Below, in pieces: positions 9,019-19,158 of a DNA stretch of 64,000 nt. This stretch comes from UBA6144 sp964399165. Lineage in GTDB: Bacteria > Bdellovibrionota > Bacteriovoracia > Bacteriovoracales > Bacteriovoracaceae. The translations under genes and the position numbers were made by a program. Location: NCBI GenBank assembly GCA_964399165.1, contig CAYNPO010000001.1, forward strand, positions 62,001 through 126,000, given 5' to 3'. The notes beneath the pieces are model-generated. The model did no database searches and was not told the DNA's origin. It was given only the letters and a program-made list of their open reading frames with translations. Position 1 is the first letter of the stretch. Each line of letters opens with the position of its first letter.

Positions 9019-9048
9019 GCGGACTTCACCTTGGAGGGAGGAAACGGC

Positions 9049-9795
9049 TTAATTCTGATTGGTTGTTGGTGTGCCCGTTGCAGGCTCATAAGAAGCAGGA
9101 AGGTCCTCCCCTGGGACCCGCTCCCCCGTGCCAGCGGCGGGGCCTACCGTGTCCTGGAGGGTAAGGAGTATGGAACCTCCCGTTGATCTTCGGAAGTTCC
9201 CTTGAAGAGAGTAGGTGCGGCCATCGTGCATGACACGGCCTTGTACCAGCATCCACAGCTCAAAGACCCGCTCGGGATTTTCTCTACCTGTAGGCTCCGC
9301 GCCGGTGAGAGACACTTGAAAGTCTTGTACGCCCGTGAAGGCCTCAGGCGGAGTGTTCGGGAATCCATGGGCGGGATCCCCGCTCATGCCCAGGGACAGG
9401 GTGAAGGTCCGGCTGCGCTCCTCGGCGAAGCGTGTGATCAAGCCGCGGCGGCATGCTCGGCGTTGGTTCTCGGCCGTGCGGGCGTCGACTTCGGGGGAGG
9501 CTGCGCAACTTTGAAGATCGAGCTCGGCCAGAGGAAACTCGGAACTCATGGCCCTGTGTACGCCCTCGCCGCTAAGCCGGAAGACCAGGGCCGGGGGAAA
9601 TCCTGGAGTAACGGGTGGAGGTGATGCCACAACCACCGAATCACTGACGTAAGGCATACAGGAGACAGTGGCTCCCCCCCTGTCAATCCTTGAGACACCG
9701 CACCTGTAGAGTTGGCTAGGGGCGCTTTCCCCCACACCCCATGCATTCTGCATCAGCGCAAAGAGAGCGAGGGGAAGAGTAAGAAACCTGCTCAT
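9049..9795 (-). CDS. secreted protein of unknown function
   Basis: The 248-aa protein begins with a signal peptide (MSRFLTLPLALFALMQNAWG). The mature part has four cysteines (YRCGVS, VSCMPY, QSCAAS, RACRRG), probably paired in the periplasm, and a Pro/Thr/Gly-rich tail of about 35 residues that is likely disordered. It lies between the HEMGH protein (30 bp downstream) and the 1375-aa lipoprotein (22 bp upstream), all on the same strand, so the three may form one transcript encoding a set of envelope proteins. No family is recognised. Confidence 0.6.
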   Translation of the reverse strand: MSRFLTLPLALFALMQNAWGVGESAPSQLYRCGVSRIDRGGATVSCMPYVSDSVVVASPPPVTPGFPPALVFRLSGEGVHRAMSSEFPLAELDLQSCAASPEVDARTAENQRRACRRGLITRFAEERSRTFTLSLGMSGDPAHGFPNTPPEAFTGVQDFQVSLTGAEPTGRENPERVFELWMLVQGRVMHDGRTYSLQGNFRRSTGGSILLTLQDTVGPAAGTGERVPGEDLPASYEPATGTPTTNQN

Positions 9796-9817
9796 CAGCC
9801 AGCCTTTGTTACTGTTT

Positions 9818-12800
9818 TTACTTCACATAAGGCGGCTGGAACAACCCGGTCCCGCTCACCGCAGTGGCGCTGATCGACTCCTCGGTCACGTTCACGAACG
9901 TGGCCGAAAGGTCGGTGGCCGCGCTGCTGGAATGGACCAGCACCACGCCTTCCTTCGCGTTCTCTCCGGCGGTGGCCCCGGGATCACCCACAGTCAAGGT
10001 GCCGGCCTCGGACATGGCCAGAACCGGAACGGTCATGGTCACGGAGTCGTCCACCTTGGGATAGCTCACGCCGGCGCCGGTGACGGGCCGGATGGAGGGG
10101 ATGTCGGGGCTGGGGTTGACCGGCTTCAAGAGGGAGACCAGCACTTCGCCGGCGTCGGTGAGCACACCCAGGGCGGCGCGCTTGCTACCCGAGAGGGCGC
10201 TGATGCGGAACTCGGTCAGCTCGCTCGCCTGTTCGTGGGCGGCGTCTAGCGGGATCACGGGCATGCCGGCCGCCAAGGTGTAGGTGGAGGCGTCCACCCG
10301 GGCGAAGAACAGCTCGCGGGTCAGGCTGGAGGTGTCTTCGGCCACCACGAACACGTGGTTGTTGGTGCCCGCGGGCCCGGAGGCGATGCGCGGCTTGCGG
10401 ATGAACTCGCCCGCGCCGAAGACGTTGGTCACCGAGCCCGTCACCGCGATGGTGGAGGGGGCGGTGAAGGTCAGGCGGTAAACGTTGAGACCCGAGGCGG
10501 TGGTGACCATGGCCACGTCGAAGTTGGCGGTGTCGTTGTGGCTGTTGGAGAGGTCCAGGCCCTGGACGGTGGTGTTGACCGCCACGTAGCTGGGGATTTG
10601 GGAGTAAGAACCAGCGGTGCTGCCGAGGGCGCCCGAGGCGAGGCCCCCGCCGACGGTGTCGATGACGGCGACGGAGAGTTTCCCCGTGTTCAGGTTGTCC
10701 AGGAAGGGTAGCAGCAGGTAGCCGTCCTGCACCATGGGAGTGCCCACCTTGCCGAGGTAGAGGGAGTATCCGAGATCTACCCAGTCCCGCGGGAAGTTGG
10801 TGATCGCCCACTCGTCGGCGACGACGGCGCCGTTGGGGGCGAAGTCGCGGGCGTCGGAAGTGGCGGCCACGCAAGTGGCGTAGGCGTTGAAGATGTTGGT
10901 CATGACCTGGTCGGCGGTCAACGTGTTGTCCGCCTCGAATTCGCAGTCGCCGGGCGTGGCGGTGGTCGCCACCGAAGTGAGGGGGATTCCGTTCAGGGTG
11001 ATGTACTCGCCGGCGTCGAAGGCCGGATCCAAAACTTCGAGGGTGACTTCACCCGCGGTGGAGCTGGTGGTGGCGGACATGTTGGTGGTGGTGGCGTCGC
11101 TCTCGGTGAAGCCGGAGTAGGAGAACAGCATGTCCCCGTCCGTGATGTCGAGGTGGCGCACGCGCAGGCGTGGGGCGATGGAAGGGGCGCTTTGGGTGAC
11201 GTAAGAGAGGTAGAGGCCCTTGTAGGTCTTAGCACCCACCGTGACGCTCTGGCCGACCAATCCCAGAGACTGGGCATCATAGAACGTGCCGCTCTCCTCC
11301 GTGCGGAAGGAGACCGTCTTGGCGAGACTCAAGGTGCCGTTGGCGGCCATGGAGTGTTTTTCCACCACGATGGTGCCGTCGTCGGTGCCGTTTTTGTTCA
11401 CGTAGGCCATGTACCAGGCGCGGTCGGAGGGATCGAACCAGCTGGCCACGTCCCCCGAGTGGTCGGGGTTGGCAGCGTCTTTGGCGAGCGAATTGGCCCG
11501 AGCGGTGACGCCGGTCCAGGGGCCGGCCACGCGGGTGGTGGCGGGCATGGCGGGGGCGCCGGGGTTGGCGATGCCAGTGCAGAGGGTGATCTCGTTGCCG
11601 AAACCGTCGTCGCCCAGGCACAGGCGCAGGCGCACGGCGGTGCCGCCCAAGTCATTGCCGGGAGTCCATTTCAACACGCGGGAAGTCGCCCCGGTGATGG
11701 AGGACCAGGTCACGCCGGCGTCGGTGCTGATCTCCCACTGGTAGACGATGGTGGATCCGTCCGTGGTGCTGGCGTCGGTGATGCTGCCAGGGTCGAGGGT
11801 CAAGGGCATGCCCGCTACCACGCTGACCACGTCGCCCAGGGCGGGCGAAGCGGAGCCGGAGCCGGCCCATAGCGGGAAGGGGTTGTAGTCGTTCACGGTG
11901 AGGGTCATGTCCATGGTTTGGGCCACGCCCTGGGAGCCGTCGGGGAGCTCGTCGCGGGTGGTCACGCGGAAGGTGATGACGTCGGAGACCATGCCGCTCA
12001 CCAGGTCTTCGGCCAGGGTATAGGAATACGGGGCGCGCCGCCCGAGGGAGTCGGTGGAGCGGGCCACGGTGGTGGAGGCCACCACGTTCTGGGTTACGGT
12101 ACATCCCGCGTCCACGCAGCGGTCGATCTGAATAGTGAAGTCGTCGCGGTCGTCGTCCTTCACCAGGACGTTGAAGACGATGCTCGTTCCCTCGGAAACG
12201 GGGCCCACGGTGGGCGTGGTCGGGGAGGTCAGCAGCGCGATGTAGCTGTTCCCCGCGGCCGCGGCGGCGGTGCCGGTGGAGGGGGTGCTGGTGGTCACAC
12301 CTTGGGGCGCGATCACGGACTCGCTGTTGGAGAGGACCGGCTGGATGGTCCAGCTGATGGTGTTGGAGTTCTGGGGCGCGCCTCCGAAGGTCACTTCGTC
12401 CGCCACGTAGGCCGTCAGCGTGTAGTTGGCGGTGGCAGGATCGATCCGGCCGGTGAGGTTGTACGCCGGTAGGGTGAGATCACAGGTGATGCGGGCTGCG
12501 CCCGCGGGGCCCGCGCCGGCGGGATGGGTGCAATCGGGGGAGGTGATGGAGGTACCGGGGAAGAAGTTCACCCCGTCCAAGGCCACGCCGTCATAGAAGA
12601 AGTACACGCCCATGTCGTCGGTGCTGGTAGTGTCCTCGTCGGTGGCGGTGAGGGAGTAGGACACCAACGCGCCCTGGGAATGGTTGGAAGGCGTCGCGGG
12701 GGCATCGATGTTGGCCAGGGGGGCCGTGTTCTTGGGACGCACGCTCACGCCCCAGTTCACGGTGGCGACCACGGTGTTGGTGCCCACGTCGGTGATGGCG

Positions 12801-13945
12801 GCGGATACGGTCTGGAACTCGCCCACCGCGGGGTTGGCGAGCGTCATGGTGTAGGTCGGGTTGGCCGAGTTCAGACACACGCGCCCATGATTGGCGGTGA
12901 AGGATTGGGGGACACCGGTGTTGGCGCCGTTTTTCTTGAACTGCACCGTCACGCCGCCGGCGGCGTCGAGGGTGCCGTTGAAGTCGTTGACGGCGACACA
13001 GAAGGCGTCGGCGGTGGTGAGGACGGTGCCGTTGGAGCTGTAGCCGCCGGCGGCGATGGTCACGCCGTTCACCGCGGACACGGTCACGGAGGTGTCCGGG
13101 ATGGGAGCCGCGGTGGTGGAGACCTGGGGCAGGTTGGGCGCGTACACGAAGATGGTCCACTCGAGGCTGCTGTACACGGAGGTGTCAGCGGAGTTGCGCA
13201 ACTCCGCACGGATCACGTGGGGCCCCGCGGAGAGCGGCGGATTATCGGTGGAGAGGGCGTTGACGGTGCTGAAGAAAGTCTGGGCCATGCCATTGACGGT
13301 GCCGGCAAAGGGGCCCACGGCGCTCATGACGGCGCCGTCGTAGTACCAGCGCAGGCGCCAAGAGGTGTTGCCCACGGTGTCGCTGACGTTCACCGAGAGG
13401 TTCAGGGTGGCCACGTCGGTGGTCAGGCGGTTGCCGGTGAGACCGGTCAGCCCCGAGCCGGCGTTGATTGACAAGGTTGGGGTGGGCTGGGAGGTGACGT
13501 TCACGGCCCACTGCTTGCTGGCCACGATGCTGGTGGCGTTGGCGTTGAGCACCTCGGCCGATAGCGTCCACAGCCCCGTCTGGAGGGCGAGGTTATTCGG
13601 GATCAGGTTCAGGCTGGCGGTGTTCTGGGACAAAGGGTTGCCGGCAAAGCTCACGCCGCTAGGGGGGTAAAGCATCCAGCGAGTTTGGTAGCCCTGGTTG
13701 TCGCGGTCATTGACCGTGATGGAAAACTGGGTGGCGGTGGTCTGGGTCTGTGACACGGTCACGGTGGGGGTGAGGGGACTGCTCGCGGTGATGCTCACGC
13801 CGCTGGCGGCACCGGCCGCGGTGATGGGCACGCAGGCACGGGCGGTGCTGTTGAACACGCTCCCGGATCCACACGACTGTGTTTTCGCCTGTGGCAAGCA
13901 TCCCGCCAACGCCAACAAGGCCATCAATACGAACGAAGTTCTCAT
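9818..13945 (-). CDS. giant Ig-like-repeat lipoprotein (1375 aa)
   Basis: The protein opens MRTSFVLMALLALAGC, a lipoprotein signal with lipobox LAGC. A short Cys module follows (SCGSGSVFNSTARAC). The first half contains Ig-like or cadherin-like repeats of roughly 110 residues, recognisable by recurring strands such as SAEVLNANATSIVASKQW, RAELRNSADTSVYSSLEW and SAAITDVGTNTVVATVNW. A linker rich in T, S and A follows, then a C-terminal half of about 550 residues with blade-like repeats about 'records' (IVVEKHSMAANG, GLYLSYVTQ). It is probably a long surface stalk with a binding head. It has the same style as the Calx-beta/RCC1 lipoprotein at 3.6-7.1 kb. Ligand and role are unknown. Confidence 0.8.
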   Translation of the reverse strand: MRTSFVLMALLALAGCLPQAKTQSCGSGSVFNSTARACVPITAAGAASGVSITASSPLTPTVTVSQTQTTATQFSITVNDRDNQGYQTRWMLYPPSGVSFAGNPLSQNTASLNLIPNNLALQTGLWTLSAEVLNANATSIVASKQWAVNVTSQPTPTLSINAGSGLTGLTGNRLTTDVATLNLSVNVSDTVGNTSWRLRWYYDGAVMSAVGPFAGTVNGMAQTFFSTVNALSTDNPPLSAGPHVIRAELRNSADTSVYSSLEWTIFVYAPNLPQVSTTAAPIPDTSVTVSAVNGVTIAAGGYSSNGTVLTTADAFCVAVNDFNGTLDAAGGVTVQFKKNGANTGVPQSFTANHGRVCLNSANPTYTMTLANPAVGEFQTVSAAITDVGTNTVVATVNWGVSVRPKNTAPLANIDAPATPSNHSQGALVSYSLTATDEDTTSTDDMGVYFFYDGVALDGVNFFPGTSITSPDCTHPAGAGPAGAARITCDLTLPAYNLTGRIDPATANYTLTAYVADEVTFGGAPQNSNTISWTIQPVLSNSESVIAPQGVTTSTPSTGTAAAAAGNSYIALLTSPTTPTVGPVSEGTSIVFNVLVKDDDRDDFTIQIDRCVDAGCTVTQNVVASTTVARSTDSLGRRAPYSYTLAEDLVSGMVSDVITFRVTTRDELPDGSQGVAQTMDMTLTVNDYNPFPLWAGSGSASPALGDVVSVVAGMPLTLDPGSITDASTTDGSTIVYQWEISTDAGVTWSSITGATSRVLKWTPGNDLGGTAVRLRLCLGDDGFGNEITLCTGIANPGAPAMPATTRVAGPWTGVTARANSLAKDAANPDHSGDVASWFDPSDRAWYMAYVNKNGTDDGTIVVEKHSMAANGTLSLAKTVSFRTEESGTFYDAQSLGLVGQSVTVGAKTYKGLYLSYVTQSAPSIAPRLRVRHLDITDGDMLFSYSGFTESDATTTNMSATTSSTAGEVTLEVLDPAFDAGEYITLNGIPLTSVATTATPGDCEFEADNTLTADQVMTNIFNAYATCVAATSDARDFAPNGAVVADEWAITNFPRDWVDLGYSLYLGKVGTPMVQDGYLLLPFLDNLNTGKLSVAVIDTVGGGLASGALGSTAGSYSQIPSYVAVNTTVQGLDLSNSHNDTANFDVAMVTTASGLNVYRLTFTAPSTIAVTGSVTNVFGAGEFIRKPRIASGPAGTNNHVFVVAEDTSSLTRELFFARVDASTYTLAAGMPVIPLDAAHEQASELTEFRISALSGSKRAALGVLTDAGEVLVSLLKPVNPSPDIPSIRPVTGAGVSYPKVDDSVTMTVPVLAMSEAGTLTVGDPGATAGENAKEGVVLVHSSSAATDLSATFVNVTEESISATAVSGTGLFQPPYVK

Positions 13946-14065
13946 GACTAAAAATCCTTTTTTTAGTCTGGCTCCTTCGTTTTATCGGTGGTCTGGGGGG
14001 GCTTTTTATAGGGGCGGAGGGGAGGCAGGATTTGCCGGTATTAACCCATTGGAATCATGACTTAA

Positions 14066-14671
14066 TTACTGTTGATTCACGCTCGGTCGGCGGAGACCGC
14101 CCGCCGTGGGAGTGCAGGGATCCCACATCTCCAACTGGTGCGCTACGGAATTGCGGGGGTCATTCCCGCAGAAAGCGAATAGGCCATTTAGCACCACCGA
14201 GCTGTTCACGGCGGCCCAACCGAAGGATGGGTTGTTAATGTCACAGGAAGTCGCATGGGCGGTGACGGCGGTTTGGCAGTGCCTGAAGGCGGTCTTCACT
14301 CGCTGGAACTCATCCGTGCAATTATTGCTGCGGGACAGTTTTCGGGCCGCGAGCGGGGTTAGGATCCGGATCGCCAAACGGACGGCAGTGTAATGGAGGG
14401 GGTCGTTAGCGTTGAAACTCCGGGAGCATGACCAATTTCGCTCCACCGTCCGCCGCTCGCACCGCTGGAATGAGGTGTCATTCCAAGTGACGCGTTCCAG
14501 GTTCCCAACCCTCACGGTGAAACGGGAGTTGTCGTAATCCACGTCATCTCCGAAGTGCTGTCCCCCCACGTAGCTCGCCAGGGCCTCGGCGCATCGGAAC
14601 TCGTGGTCCAGGATTCCTGCCCAGACAAAGGGGGTGGCCAGGAAGAGGCAGAACCCAACGATAGTCTTCAT
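14066..14671 (-). CDS. secreted cysteine-rich protein of unknown function
   Basis: The frame extends upstream to 14731, but the start at 14671 is chosen because it gives a good signal peptide (MKTIVGFCLFLATPFVWA). The mature protein of about 180 aa has eight cysteines spread along it (FRCAEA, QRCERR, WSCSRS, NNCTDE, RHCQTA, TSCDIN, AFCGND, DPCTPT). That fits a disulfide-stabilised periplasmic or extracellular domain. No known family is recognised. It is monocistronic, with about 120 bp on its left and 139 bp before the divergent parA-like gene. Confidence 0.65.
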   Translation of the reverse strand: MKTIVGFCLFLATPFVWAGILDHEFRCAEALASYVGGQHFGDDVDYDNSRFTVRVGNLERVTWNDTSFQRCERRTVERNWSCSRSFNANDPLHYTAVRLAIRILTPLAARKLSRSNNCTDEFQRVKTAFRHCQTAVTAHATSCDINNPSFGWAAVNSSVVLNGLFAFCGNDPRNSVAHQLEMWDPCTPTAGGLRRPSVNQQ

Positions 14672-14810
14672 AGGCACCCCTATCGGCGCAAATCCCGACC
14701 TCCTTAGTGGGAAAAGACATATAAGTTTCAAAAGACATGATTTTTCAGGGGATTTAGTCTTTTTCTTGGCACTTCTGGATTGCTAAGCTTGAGGCCATGG
14801 CGGGGTGGAC

Positions 14811-15671
14811 ATGAAAAGCATTTGGAAAATGGTCTCTTCTGAAACAGTGGCTCCCGAAGGCGCGGGCAAAATCGTCGCCCTCATGAACCAAAAAGGCGGC
14901 GTGGGCAAAACCACCATGGCCTTCAACCTCGCCCACGCGTTGGCGAAAGACGGGAAGAGGGTCCTGTGCCTGGACATGGATCCCCAGGCGAATTTCTCTT
15001 CCTACTTCGGCGTCGAGCCCAAAGACGGCTTCAGCATCCACCACCTCCTGGTGAACTCGTTGAAGGAGCTCAAGGCCCTCCACACTCCCGCTTTCCTCGA
15101 CCAAGTCATCCACCGCATGCCCAACGGCATCCACGTTCTGCCCGCGGGCCAGGAGCTCTCGGGCTTCGAGCTCACCGTGGCCGGCATCAACTCCCCCCGC
15201 CAGCTGGTGCTCAAGCGCTTCATCGAGAAAAACCAGCTGCGCGAGATGTACGATTTCATCGTCATCGACGGCCCTCCCACCCTGGGGCTCCTGGTGGTGA
15301 ACATCCTGTGCGCCGTGGACGGCGTGCTCTATCCCTTCGTGCCCGATTCGTTCTCCCGCCAGGGCCTCAAGAACATCCAACAAGTGGTGGAAGACATCCG
15401 CGAGATGGAAATCTGCGGCGTCCCCAAGAACCTGGGCTACATCCCCAACCTCTTCGATGCCCGCCGGAAGCAGGCCCGGGCCGACTTTGACGCCATCGGC
15501 GCCGAGCTCACCCAGGGCACCCTCCACGGGGCCTTCACCAACCGCGTGCAGTTCACCAAGGCCCAAGCGGCCCGTAAGTCCGTCTTCGACTACACCACCG
15601 GCGACTTCAAGGACATCCAGGAGCAGTTCCTGCGCATGGCCCAGTCGGTCCACCAGGAGCTCTGCCCATGA
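14811..15671 (+). CDS. ParA/MinD-type ATPase (orphan)
   Basis: The protein is a deviant-Walker P-loop ATPase: ALMNQKGGVGKTTMAFNL (residues about 24-40) carries both the signature Lys and the P-loop Lys. Switch I is in DMDPQANFSS and switch II in FIVIDGPPTLG. ParA proteins bind ATP as dimers on DNA or membrane and position plasmids, chromosomes or protein complexes. I place the start at ATG 14811; a GTG at 14805 would add two residues. No ParB gene or parS site is visible. Instead it overlaps a 75-aa gene by 4 bp. A role in positioning some cell-envelope or cytoplasmic cargo is inferred. Confidence 0.88.
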   Translation: MKSIWKMVSSETVAPEGAGKIVALMNQKGGVGKTTMAFNLAHALAKDGKRVLCLDMDPQANFSSYFGVEPKDGFSIHHLLVNSLKELKALHTPAFLDQVIHRMPNGIHVLPAGQELSGFELTVAGINSPRQLVLKRFIEKNQLREMYDFIVIDGPPTLGLLVVNILCAVDGVLYPFVPDSFSRQGLKNIQQVVEDIREMEICGVPKNLGYIPNLFDARRKQARADFDAIGAELTQGTLHGAFTNRVQFTKAQAARKSVFDYTTGDFKDIQEQFLRMAQSVHQELCP

Positions 15672-15895
15672 AGAATCCCCTCTACGTCGTGAAAGGCCAA
15701 CAAGTGGAAGCCGCCTCCGGCTGGCTGGATCTTTTGGTGAAGAAGCTGGAGTTGGGCCCGCTCTTGGCACAGCTCCAGGCCGTGTTTACCTTCATGCTGG
15801 AGCAGGTGAAGAGTTACCCGCTGTTCGTGATGGTGAAGGCCTGGTTTGACCAGATGCTGGCCCGCCTGGCCCCGCTGATGGCGATGGTGGCCTAA
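15668..15895 (+). CDS. small hydrophobic protein coupled to the ParA-type ATPase
   Basis: This 75-aa protein starts within the stop region of the ATPase gene (ATGA overlap at 15668-15671), indicating translational coupling. It has a polar N-terminus and amphipathic to hydrophobic helices (about residues 19-75) rich in Leu, Met and Phe, but no clear single transmembrane span or signal peptide. It could be the partner or cargo adaptor of the ATPase. No family is recognised, and the pairing is inferred only from the overlap. Confidence 0.6.
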   Translation: MKNPLYVVKGQQVEAASGWLDLLVKKLELGPLLAQLQAVFTFMLEQVKSYPLFVMVKAWFDQMLARLAPLMAMVA

Positions 15896-15901
15896 ACCAA
15901 C

Positions 15902-16249
15902 TCAGAACTCGTGGGGGTAGGGTAGGGTCCCATCCACCCGCTTAGCCGCTGGCCGCTCCTGCGCGTCCTCTTCCTGCGCGGCCGGGTCGGTGGATGCCGC
16001 CGCCTGGAAGCTCACCTCGTCGCTAAAAAAGCGGTCTTCCAAATTCTCGACCCCGGGAACCTGGGACGGCGCGGGCCCCGAGCGGGGAGTGGTGGAGGGA
16101 ATGTTGTCGGGACGTGACCACACCCGCGCCTGGGGCGCGGCTTTGAGCAGGAAATCCATTTCTTCGTTGAGGATGAGGGCGCGCTCCTCCGGCGTCATCG
16201 CCGCGAAGGCGGGCGCCACCAGCAGGGCCAACAAGGGGATCATCGCCAT
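15902..16249 (-). CDS. small secreted protein of unknown function
   Basis: The 115-aa product has a short signal peptide (MAMIPLLALLVAPAFA). It is followed by a helix (MTPEERALILNEEMDFLLKA) and then a Pro/Ser/Glu-rich, probably disordered, region with the acidic run AQEEDAQE. It has no cysteines and no domain I recognise. A GGAGG-type binding site precedes the start on this strand. It lies convergent to the ParA pair (6 bp) and divergent from queA (47 bp). Confidence 0.6.
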   Translation of the reverse strand: MAMIPLLALLVAPAFAAMTPEERALILNEEMDFLLKAAPQARVWSRPDNIPSTTPRSGPAPSQVPGVENLEDRFFSDEVSFQAAASTDPAAQEEDAQERPAAKRVDGTLPYPHEF

Positions 16250-16296
16250 GGGGTTCCTCCCATGCTAAGTATGACCCCCGGGAGGGCCCCGCGTCC

Positions 16297-17358
<1,062 letters not shown>

Positions 17359-17368
17359 AACCGCCTCT

Positions 17369-18478
17369 ATGTCCTTCACCCTCGAAGCCACCTCTGGCCA
17401 GGCCCGCGCCGGGACCCTCCGCACCGCCCATGGCGAAATCCAGACCCCCATCTTCATGCCGGTGGGCACGCGCGCGAGCGTGAAGGCACTGTGGCAGGAA
17501 GACCTGGAGGCCCTGGGCGCCCAGATCATCCTGGGAAACACCTACCACCTGTACCTGAAACCCGGGCACGAGTTGATCGAGCGCGCCGGCGGGCTCCACA
17601 AGTTCATGTCCTGGAACGGACCCATCCTCACCGATTCCGGCGGCTACCAGGTCTTCTCGCTCTCCTCGCTGAACAAGCTCACCGAGGAGGGCGTCACCTT
17701 CCAGTCGCACATCGACGGCTCCAGCCACCTGCTGACCCCGGAAAAATCCATGGAAGTCCAGCGGGCCCTGGGTTCCGACATTGTGATGGCCTTTGACGAA
17801 TGTCCCGCCTTGCCGGCTAAACGCGAGACGCTCCAGAAGAGCCTGCAGCTCACCCTCCGTTGGGCCAAGCGCTGCAAGTCGGTGGAGCTCAAGCCCCACC
17901 AACAGCTTTTCGGAATTGTGCAAGGGGGCCTGGAGCTGGATTTACGCCGGGAAAGTCTGGCGGGCCTCAAGGAGTTGGGCTTCCCCGGCTACGCCCTGGG
18001 CGGCCTCTCGGTAGGGGAGAAGAACGAGGAGATGGTGGAGCTCTGCCACACCTTCGCCCCGGAAATGCCTTCTGACCGGCCGCGCTATTTGATGGGTGTC
18101 GGGAAGCCGTTGGACATCATGAACGGCATCCGCGCCGGCATCGACATGTTCGACTGCGTGTTGCCCACCAGGAACGCCCGCAATGGACAATTCCTCACCA
18201 AGAAAGGCCCTCTCAACATCAAGAAGGCCCGCTTTCTGGAGGATCAACTGCCACCTGACCCCGAGTGCGAGTGCCGGGTGTGCCTCCGTTATTCCCGCGC
18301 TTACGTCCGCCACCTGTTTAACGTGGGGGAGTACCTGGCGGGCCAGCTCATCACCTTCCACAACATTTATTTCTACCTGAAGATGGTGCGGGATGCTCGA
18401 GAGGCCATTTTCCAGGGCGTTTTTGACGATCATTACCGGAAGTTTTATAACGACTACACCTCGAACACCTGGGAGTAA
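17369..18478 (+). CDS. tgt: queuine tRNA-ribosyltransferase (TGT)
   Basis: TGT exchanges guanine-34 for preQ1 in tRNAs with GUN anticodons. The start at 17369 gives 369 aa, the normal length; the frame is open further upstream, but that part lies inside queA. The catalytic Asp is D89 in ILTDSGGYQVFSL, and the nucleophile Asp lies in MFDCVLPTRNARNG (about residue 262). The zinc site is CECRVC followed by an Arg-His pair (YVRHLF). It lies between queA and yajC with tight spacing (10 and 3 bp), the arrangement common in proteobacteria. Confidence 0.97.
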   Translation: MSFTLEATSGQARAGTLRTAHGEIQTPIFMPVGTRASVKALWQEDLEALGAQIILGNTYHLYLKPGHELIERAGGLHKFMSWNGPILTDSGGYQVFSLSSLNKLTEEGVTFQSHIDGSSHLLTPEKSMEVQRALGSDIVMAFDECPALPAKRETLQKSLQLTLRWAKRCKSVELKPHQQLFGIVQGGLELDLRRESLAGLKELGFPGYALGGLSVGEKNEEMVELCHTFAPEMPSDRPRYLMGVGKPLDIMNGIRAGIDMFDCVLPTRNARNGQFLTKKGPLNIKKARFLEDQLPPDPECECRVCLRYSRAYVRHLFNVGEYLAGQLITFHNIYFYLKMVRDAREAIFQGVFDDHYRKFYNDYTSNTWE

Positions 18479-18481
18479 CGC

Positions 18482-18820
18482 ATGCTGAACCTGCTCATTT
18501 CCTCCGCCCACGCCCAAGCCGCCGCACCCGTGGCCAGCCAGAACCCGATCATGTCCTTCATCCCCTTCATCCTGGTCTTCGTGGTCATGTACTTCTTCAT
18601 GATCCGCCCCCAGAAGAAGCGCATGGAAGAAGAACAAAACTTCCTGAGCAAGCTCGCCCAGGGCGAGGAAGTCTTCACCAAGTCCGGCATCCTCGGCCGC
18701 GTCACCGGCATCGCCGACAAAGTGGTCACACTCGAAATCGAGGGCGGCAGCAAGATGAAGGTCTTGAAGTCCCACATCGGTGGCTCCGCCAAGGCCGTGC
18801 TGGCCGACGGGACCAAGTAA
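18482..18820 (+). CDS. yajC: preprotein translocase accessory subunit YajC
   Basis: YajC is a small inner-membrane protein that associates with SecDF-YidC. The 112-aa protein has an Ala-rich N-terminus, one transmembrane helix (FIPFILVFVVMYFFMI) and the family signature RPQKKRMEEEQNFLSKL, followed by a cytosolic beta domain with GGILGRV-like sequence (SGILGRVTGI). It starts 3 bp after tgt. Its TAA shares an A with the ATG of tatA (18820), so the two are translationally coupled. Confidence 0.95.
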   Translation: MLNLLISSAHAQAAAPVASQNPIMSFIPFILVFVVMYFFMIRPQKKRMEEEQNFLSKLAQGEEVFTKSGILGRVTGIADKVVTLEIEGGSKMKVLKSHIGGSAKAVLADGTK

Positions 18821-19074
18821 TGTTCGGACTGGGGTTCGGCGAGATCGTCGTCGTCCTGCTGATTGCGCTGGTCTTCATCGGCCCCAAAAAACTTCCCGAG
18901 CTCGCCCGCGGGCTCGGGAAGGGCATCCGCGATTTCCAAAACGCCACCAAAGGCTTCTCTGAGCAGCTCGATCAGGCGAAGCGCGAGATCACCGAAATCC
19001 CCTCCGAAGACGCCACACCCCAAACTGTGGCGCACCAAGACAAAAAAAGCCAAGACCCCTCTTCTCCCGTCTGA
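18820..19074 (+). CDS. tatA: Sec-independent protein translocase TatA/TatE
   Basis: TatA forms the pore-forming oligomers of the twin-arginine export pathway. The 84-aa protein has the N-terminal membrane helix (FGEIVVVLLIALVFIGPKKL), the FG-P hinge and the amphipathic helix ELARGLGKGIRDFQNA, then a charged, disordered tail. It overlaps yajC by one base. No tatB or tatC is present in the window, so they would be encoded elsewhere. Its placement within the yajC-secDF run is unusual but sensible for export genes. Confidence 0.92.
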   Translation: MFGLGFGEIVVVLLIALVFIGPKKLPELARGLGKGIRDFQNATKGFSEQLDQAKREITEIPSEDATPQTVAHQDKKSQDPSSPV

Positions 19075-19158
19075 CCGGGATTTTCCTGGCTTAGTTCTCG
19101 CCGTTTGATTTAGACTTTCCATTGGTTAGCCCCTTATTCCGTTCAGAATGGAGTCTGC

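Noticed and set aside
12524..13471. Long open frame (315 aa) antisense to the Ig-like lipoprotein
   Set aside because: It is a Gly/His/Val-rich translation typical of the reverse strand of a G/C-rich gene, with no signal or motif. The opposite frame has a lipobox and clear repeats.
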